DNA of 44,286 bases from assembly GCA_001920415.1 (NCBI GenBank), contig MNJR01000060.1, forward strand, positions 584 through 44,869, given 5' to 3'. The stretch is from Acidobacteria bacterium 13_1_20CM_3_53_8. GTDB taxonomy: Bacteria; Acidobacteriota; Blastocatellia; Pyrinomonadales; Pyrinomonadaceae. Shown in pieces: positions 40,286 through 44,286 of this stretch (the stretch's first letter is position 1; each line of letters begins with the position of its first letter). The position numbers and the translations under genes are program-made. The notes beneath the pieces were generated by a model. The model worked only from the letters and a program-made list of their open reading frames with translations, did not search any database and was not told the origin of the DNA.

Positions 40286-40960
40286 ATGCAGAACAAACTG
40301 GAAAAAGATTTGACCGAGGCGGGGTTCTCCCTTATGGAACTGATAATAGCGATCACGATCTCGCTTACGGTGTTGAGCGTTGCTGCGACCTTGCTGGCTG
40401 GTTCGTTCAATACGCGTTTGAGAGAGAACCAGAAGACTGACGGGCTGGCCGACGCACAGCGAGCGCTTAATCTGATGACTCGTGAGATTGCCAATTCGGG
40501 CTACGGGCTTACCAACAACGGCATCGTCGCGGGTGATTCGAGCGCGACCACCATTCGTGTGAGGGCGAATCTCAATGCCACGTCCGGCGAGACATCAAGC
40601 ACGACAACGACAGACCGCGACGAAGACATTAAATACATGCTCTATACAGACGCGGGCAGCAGTTACATAGTTCGCCTGGACGTGAACACCGCAGCGCAGG
40701 AGACCGTACTTGCAAACCGCGTTGACACGCTCAATATACGCTATTACGCCAACAGGATTGATTACACACCGGACATTTGCGACATCAGAACGACGGCGAC
40801 GGAAGTAACGCAGAAGAGCCTTGCGAAGTTTGTGGTCATTACCGTTTGCGTCACGCTCCCGGAGCGCGGCACTCCCGGCTCAAGCGGATACATACCCGCC
40901 TCAAGCGTTCAGATGATCTCGGATGTTACGCTACGAAATGCCGACCTGGTGAATTACTGA
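40286..40960 (+). CDS. Minor pilin, PilW/GspJ type
   Basis: 224 residues with the prepilin signal EAGFSLMELIIAITISLTV: cleavage G13|F14 and Glu18 at +5. The downstream helix has NTRLRENQKTDGLADAQRALNLMTREIANSGYGL, a common PilW/PilJ-like opening. The beta domain includes KYMLYTDAGSSYIVRLDVN and VDTLNIRYYANRIDYTPD. ATG at 40286 fits the family. Longer in-frame readings are not expected to be used. The 38-base gap to the PilV-like gene and similar gaps downstream fit one operon. Confidence 0.88.
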   Translation: MQNKLEKDLTEAGFSLMELIIAITISLTVLSVAATLLAGSFNTRLRENQKTDGLADAQRALNLMTREIANSGYGLTNNGIVAGDSSATTIRVRANLNATSGETSSTTTTDRDEDIKYMLYTDAGSSYIVRLDVNTAAQETVLANRVDTLNIRYYANRIDYTPDICDIRTTATEVTQKSLAKFVVITVCVTLPERGTPGSSGYIPASSVQMISDVTLRNADLVNY

Positions 40961-40996
40961 GAGGGATAGCCCACTAAAGACGGAGGATTTGATCGA

Positions 40997-42712
40997 ATGT
41001 ATACGAGACTTACAGAGACTGCTGTTGAAAGACAGAACGAGCGCGGCGCTGCTCTAATCACCACGCTTCTTTTTTCTATACTTCTTCTGGCGGCTGGCGG
41101 CGCTCTAATACTGTCCACAGCCATGACGGTTCCTAATACCGTTGACGCAGCCGCAGAATCGCAAGCCTACTACGCCGCAGAAGCTGGAATGCAGGCCAGT
41201 ATCAACGTGCTCAGGGGCAACGTTGCTCCCAGTCCTCTTTTCGTCACCAATCCTTCGGGAAGCATCGCTGACGGGAATAAGATAAGTTTTCGCGGAGCCG
41301 TCACGCGCAGCACGTCTAACCTGTCGGGCGATTCCTCGACCTATCCGCTCAGGCTCTCCCAATGGCTTAGCTACGATTCCACTTACACAGACCGCGTGAT
41401 CTTAAGCGCTAATTATTCGCCGCTGTCCGGCCTAGCCTATAGCACCGCTGTTAGCGACCCGGATAATTCCGCGACCGTGACATTCTCCACCTCCGGCACA
41501 TTCGATAACGGCACGGCGACGAAAAGCTGGAACATCACCGGCAACAAGGCTACGCTCACTTACAACCCGCAGTCAGCGTCCACGATTAATAGCAGCGGCA
41601 CAGGCACGCTCGGAAAAATTCAGATTTCAGATGTTAATCACACGGTCACACTCACAAACGAGCCGTTCACGCTGACTATCACTCAGACAGCGCCCTGGCC
41701 GGCAACGGCAACAATAAGCTGTTTGATTAATGGGACTATCACTAGCAACACGAGCGTTCTCACCGTTACATTTCCGTCAGCCACCAACAACACCAATAAC
41801 CTTGAAGGAACGCTTTACGCACGCGCAAGCAACCCCATAAACACAAGCACCAATACTTCTATGTCGGTCACAGTCACTGCCCCGCAACCTCGCCGCCTTG
41901 TCGTGAAGGTAACGGGCTACGGGCCGCGTGGCGCGACGAAGAACATGCAGATGATCATCAACAGGCTGGCGCTTGATTTTACACCTTCATCAGCGATAAC
42001 CGTGCGCAGTTCCGACAACGGCACTGCCGCGAGTCTGAATCTGGGCAGCAGTTCGCAGTACACCTACACTGGCAATGATCATGCGGGCGGGACAAATCTG
42101 CCAGCCTTGACCATAACCAATAGCTCTGACAACACCACTGCTTCGACGCTGATTCCTTCGGGAAGCACACAGGTTACAGGAAGTCCATCCTATAGCCAGG
42201 TCTCCACGACCAGCCTGTCTTCCATGCTGCAAACAGCCGACGGTTGCCGCGCAGCCGTAGATATTCTCAGACAAATGTCTTTGAACCAGCGCGCCGCAGA
42301 TTGTAACGGCGTAGTACGCAACCGCTATTTCACCACAAGCGATACGCCCTGCAACTTCGGCGCGTCGGAGCCGAACGGGCTTCTGACTTTCGTTGACGGC
42401 GACGTTGACCTACAGTCTGGAGGCGGGGCTGGTCTGTTAGTAGTGACGGGCACGCTTTACATGCGCGGCTCTGCTGATTTCAAGGGACTGATACTCGTCC
42501 TGGGCGGCGGGCAATTGATACGCGATGGCGGCGGCAACGGGCAGACCTACGGCTCAATAGTCATAGCGAAGTTCGACTCGACCGGCGGTTTCCTAGCCCC
42601 CACTTTCAACAGCAACGGGTCTGGTACTGCCGACCTGTTCTTCGACTCCGACTGGGTGCGCAAAGCGCTCGCAGGCACAGGCCCGCGCGTGATGGGCGTC
42701 AGCGAATATTGA
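40997..42712 (+). CDS. PilX-type pilus assembly protein
   Basis: 571 residues. The N-terminus NERGAALITTLLFSILLLAAGGALIL followed by AESQAYYAAEAGMQASINVL is the PilX_N pattern, not a standard G|FTLxE prepilin signal. A very long beta-rich central part (residues ~90-440) is Thr/Ser/Asn-rich and includes Ig-like strands. The C-terminal part ends with FVDGDVDLQSGGGAGLLVVTG and GGGNGQTYGSIVIAKFDS. GGAGG ~10 bases before the ATG supports the start. It is presumed to sit at the pilus tip or to help assembly, as PilX does. Confidence 0.87.
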   Translation: MYTRLTETAVERQNERGAALITTLLFSILLLAAGGALILSTAMTVPNTVDAAAESQAYYAAEAGMQASINVLRGNVAPSPLFVTNPSGSIADGNKISFRGAVTRSTSNLSGDSSTYPLRLSQWLSYDSTYTDRVILSANYSPLSGLAYSTAVSDPDNSATVTFSTSGTFDNGTATKSWNITGNKATLTYNPQSASTINSSGTGTLGKIQISDVNHTVTLTNEPFTLTITQTAPWPATATISCLINGTITSNTSVLTVTFPSATNNTNNLEGTLYARASNPINTSTNTSMSVTVTAPQPRRLVVKVTGYGPRGATKNMQMIINRLALDFTPSSAITVRSSDNGTAASLNLGSSSQYTYTGNDHAGGTNLPALTITNSSDNTTASTLIPSGSTQVTGSPSYSQVSTTSLSSMLQTADGCRAAVDILRQMSLNQRAADCNGVVRNRYFTTSDTPCNFGASEPNGLLTFVDGDVDLQSGGGAGLLVVTGTLYMRGSADFKGLILVLGGGQLIRDGGGNGQTYGSIVIAKFDSTGGFLAPTFNSNGSGTADLFFDSDWVRKALAGTGPRVMGVSEY

Positions 42713-42735
42713 TGCGGCGAGTAAGGGAGATTTTC

Positions 42736-42876
42736 ATGCAGGTTGAGCAAGAGCGTTATGAGTTGCTTCTAAATCTAATCAAATGTGCGGAGATGGATGA
42801 TGGGAATCTTGGATATATTCACTGGACGCGGACAGGAGGAGGAACAGGATGCCTCTTGCGCCCAACTTACGCTTAA
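42736..42876 (+). CDS. Possible 46-residue leader ORF overlapping the TPR gene
   Basis: ATG at 42736 has a strong GGGAG 6 bases upstream. It encodes QVEQERYELLLNLIKCAEMDD and a less convincing tail to a TAA at 42876, overlapping the TPR gene in another frame. It may be a translated leader that couples or tunes TPR synthesis, or chance. Confidence 0.35.
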   Translation: MQVEQERYELLLNLIKCAEMDDGNLGYIHWTRTGGGTGCLLRPTYA

Positions 42877-43435
42877 CGAGCCGGGCGGAGACCATTTCTT
42901 CACGGCGATGGAGCTAACAAGGCGTGGGCTGCTGAATGAGGCGTTGGCTGAATTCAGACGGGCAGCTTCTGAAAATCCCGATAACTCTGACATTCGTTAC
43001 AACCTAGGCGTCATCTACCACAACCTTGGACGTTTCGCAGAGGCCGTCAGGGAATACAAGCGCGCTATCAGCATAAACGGCGATTTCGCCGACGCGTATA
43101 ACAACTTGGGACTGGCACACGCCAGTCTGGGCGAGAACATAGAGTCAATAAGCGCTTTCATTCAGGCGACCCGCGTGAAGCCCGATTTTGTAGAAGCGCT
43201 CAACAACCTTGCGACCGTCTACTACAACTGGGGAAGTTACCAGGAGGCCATCAAAGCATCGCAGAAGGCGCTACAGATTGATCCCGACTACGTGCCCGCG
43301 TTCCACACCCTCGCGCTCGTTTACATAGACCTGAAAAATAAGAAAGCGGCGATACAAGAGTACGAAAAGATAAAAAGATTAGACCCTGTCGCCGCCGAAG
43401 ATACTCTCAACATGATACACAGGGCTTTCTCATGA
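42800..43435 (+). CDS. TPR protein within the pilin operon
   Basis: A 211-residue soluble protein with about five TPR units: GLLNEALAEFRRAASENPDN, RYNLGVIYHNLGRFAEAVRE, AYNNLGLAHASLGENIESIS, LNNLATVYYNWGSYQEAIKA and AFHTLALVYIDLKNKKAAIQ. No signal peptide is evident (GILDIFTGRGQEEEQD). The ATG at 42800 has GGAG 7 bases upstream. GTG 42785 and ATG 42797 are alternatives. It sits between the two minor-pilin sets, so a scaffold or PilF-like pilus role is plausible but unproven. Confidence 0.88.
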   Translation: MGILDIFTGRGQEEEQDASCAQLTLNEPGGDHFFTAMELTRRGLLNEALAEFRRAASENPDNSDIRYNLGVIYHNLGRFAEAVREYKRAISINGDFADAYNNLGLAHASLGENIESISAFIQATRVKPDFVEALNNLATVYYNWGSYQEAIKASQKALQIDPDYVPAFHTLALVYIDLKNKKAAIQEYEKIKRLDPVAAEDTLNMIHRAFS

Positions 43436-43502
43436 TTCGTCAAAGACGGGGAAGCAATCCGAAATCTGCAAACGTTGAAGCGATGAATTTCCGAGCTGAA
43501 GA

Positions 43503-44099
43503 ATGATAGAGAGGATGAATAACAGTTCGATGATCCACGAGCGAGCCAATGGCGAGCGCGGCTTCTCTCTAATAGAGATGCTCATCGTCATAGCCATGAT
43601 AGGCATCGTCTGCGTCTTCGGCTTCATACAGGTTGCGCGCGCGCGCAGGGCTATTGAATTGACGAACGCCGCGCGCCAGTTCACAGCCTATGTTGATAAG
43701 GCGCGCCTTGATTCCTTGCGCCGCCACGCTGACCTGACGACGCAGATGGCTAACGTTACAATCACAGCCGCAAATACCTACACCGTCACGATTGATGCGG
43801 ACGGCAACGGCACGCTGGACGCGACGCGCACATTTACTTTCCCCTCCAACTCCGGCATCTCTTTCAGCGGCGCAACGTATCCGACCACTATCAGATTCAA
43901 CTGGCGTGGGCGCACCGTTGACGCTTCGGGCAATCTGATCAACGTGGCCGCCTTCAGCATGCAGGACACCGACGGGCACACGAGCGGGCCTATCAACGTC
44001 ACGTCGTCGGGCGATACTTCTATAAATGCCAACGTGCAGCCCGCAACCGTCACCAACTCTGTAACTTCTGCACCCACTTTGCGACCGCAAACTTACTGA
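43503..44099 (+). CDS. Minor pilin, FimT/GspH type (second copy)
   Basis: 198 residues. Signal ERGFSLIEMLIVIAMIGIV with cleavage G20|F21 and Glu25 at +5, both normal. It continues ARRAIELTNAARQFTAYVDKARLDSLRRHADLTTQ and a beta region with TIRFNWRGRTVDASGNL. The word FNWRGRT and the placement recall the first FimT-like protein (FDWRGRT), so it is probably a paralogue from duplication. Start choice between 43503 and the next ATG (43515, with AGAGAGG immediately upstream) is open. Confidence 0.88.
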   Translation: MIERMNNSSMIHERANGERGFSLIEMLIVIAMIGIVCVFGFIQVARARRAIELTNAARQFTAYVDKARLDSLRRHADLTTQMANVTITAANTYTVTIDADGNGTLDATRTFTFPSNSGISFSGATYPTTIRFNWRGRTVDASGNLINVAAFSMQDTDGHTSGPINVTSSGDTSINANVQPATVTNSVTSAPTLRPQTY

Positions 44100-44134
44100 A
44101 CGCGTACGGATGTCAAACGAGAATAAGAGTGAAG

Positions 44135-44286
44135 ATGAATTTTTTGGAGAAAGCGAAAAACGGGCACGCGAATGATAGCCGCCGACGCGCGAAAGGCGAG
44201 CGCGGATTCACTCTGCTCGAAACGGTCGTAGCCTTCGTCATAATGATGATTGTGGCTCTCGGCGCGGCCTCCGTCTTCGCTTACTC
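44135..44286 (+). CDS. Minor pilin, PilV type (partial, runs off the window)
   Basis: The frame begins at ATG 44135 with GAG-type ribosome bases upstream and continues past the window end. The visible part has a basic leader (AKNGHANDSRRRAKGERG) and the prepilin signal GFTLLETVVAFVIMMIVAL: cleavage G24|F25 and Glu29 at +5. A second FimT-PilV pair therefore follows the TPR gene, echoing the first. Confidence 0.85.
   Translation, partial: MNFLEKAKNGHANDSRRRAKGERGFTLLETVVAFVIMMIVALGAASVFAY

Noticed and set aside
1-44286. IS element or integrase responsible for moving the repeats
   Set aside because: No transposase, integrase, reverse transcriptase or RAYT-type gene was found. The mover, if any, lies outside the window.

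Overview
The window reads as chromosomal DNA of a free-living Gram-negative heterotroph, most likely Acidobacteriota (Blastocatellia-like). That assignment is an inference. It rests on moderately high GC with a Proteobacteria-like housekeeping set, TPR/retropepsin secreted proteins, an ECF sigma/anti-sigma unit, secreted M13 and M48 proteases, a type IV pilus minor-pilin cluster, and dense intergenic short-period repeats. No rRNA, IS element, phage gene or CRISPR array was seen.

Layout. Positions 1-5200 (minus strand) hold a probable co-directional run: sucD, ndk, nuoI, an SRPBCC/adenylate cyclase fusion, a LolD-type ABC ATPase and a partial cyclic-nucleotide-binding protein. A beta-CASP nuclease, a secreted M48 protease, a MauE/DoxX-like membrane protein and sucC follow (5.2-9.8 kb). 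From 10 to 13.2 kb (plus strand) come a secreted DUF4440 protein, OsmC and a secreted M13 peptidase. From 17.0 down to 13.5 kb runs an ECF sigma factor, its zinc anti-sigma factor, an unknown secreted protein and a retropepsin-like protease. Next are tRNA-Pro(GGG) with a MerR regulator, a SnoaL-like protein, a class I aminotransferase, thiL, cysS, a class III aminotransferase and an orphan HicB-like ORF (to 25 kb). The minus strand then carries a small secreted protein, ackA, an amidohydrolase, an AT-rich caspase-like gene, an MFS exporter, a lytic transglycosylase, two unknown genes, a PIN toxin and a split TPR/retropepsin gene with an exact 255-bp internal duplication. Ogg2-type glycosylase and an S13 D,D-carboxypeptidase follow. 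From 38.8 kb to the end lies a minor-pilin operon (FimT-PilV-PilW-PilX-TPR-FimT-PilV...) behind a very good sigma-54 promoter sequence.

The most unusual feature is a set of more than 20 palindromic elements scattered through the window. Each is about 75-130 bp. The arms are degenerate tandem arrays with 7-, 8- or about 10-bp periods, and they face each other around a short core. At least ten arm sequences occur. Families A (CTGAAAA-type) and B (AAAAGGY-type) each have five copies with related cores in both orientations, so they look like mobile families. Elements are nested inside one another, lie 1-9 bp from seven start codons that lack a Shine-Dalgarno sequence, and are read in frame inside ThiL, an MFS transporter, a DoxX-like protein and the C-terminus of the adenylate cyclase. 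They resemble the STRR heptamer repeats of cyanobacteria in style, and no mobilising enzyme is visible here.
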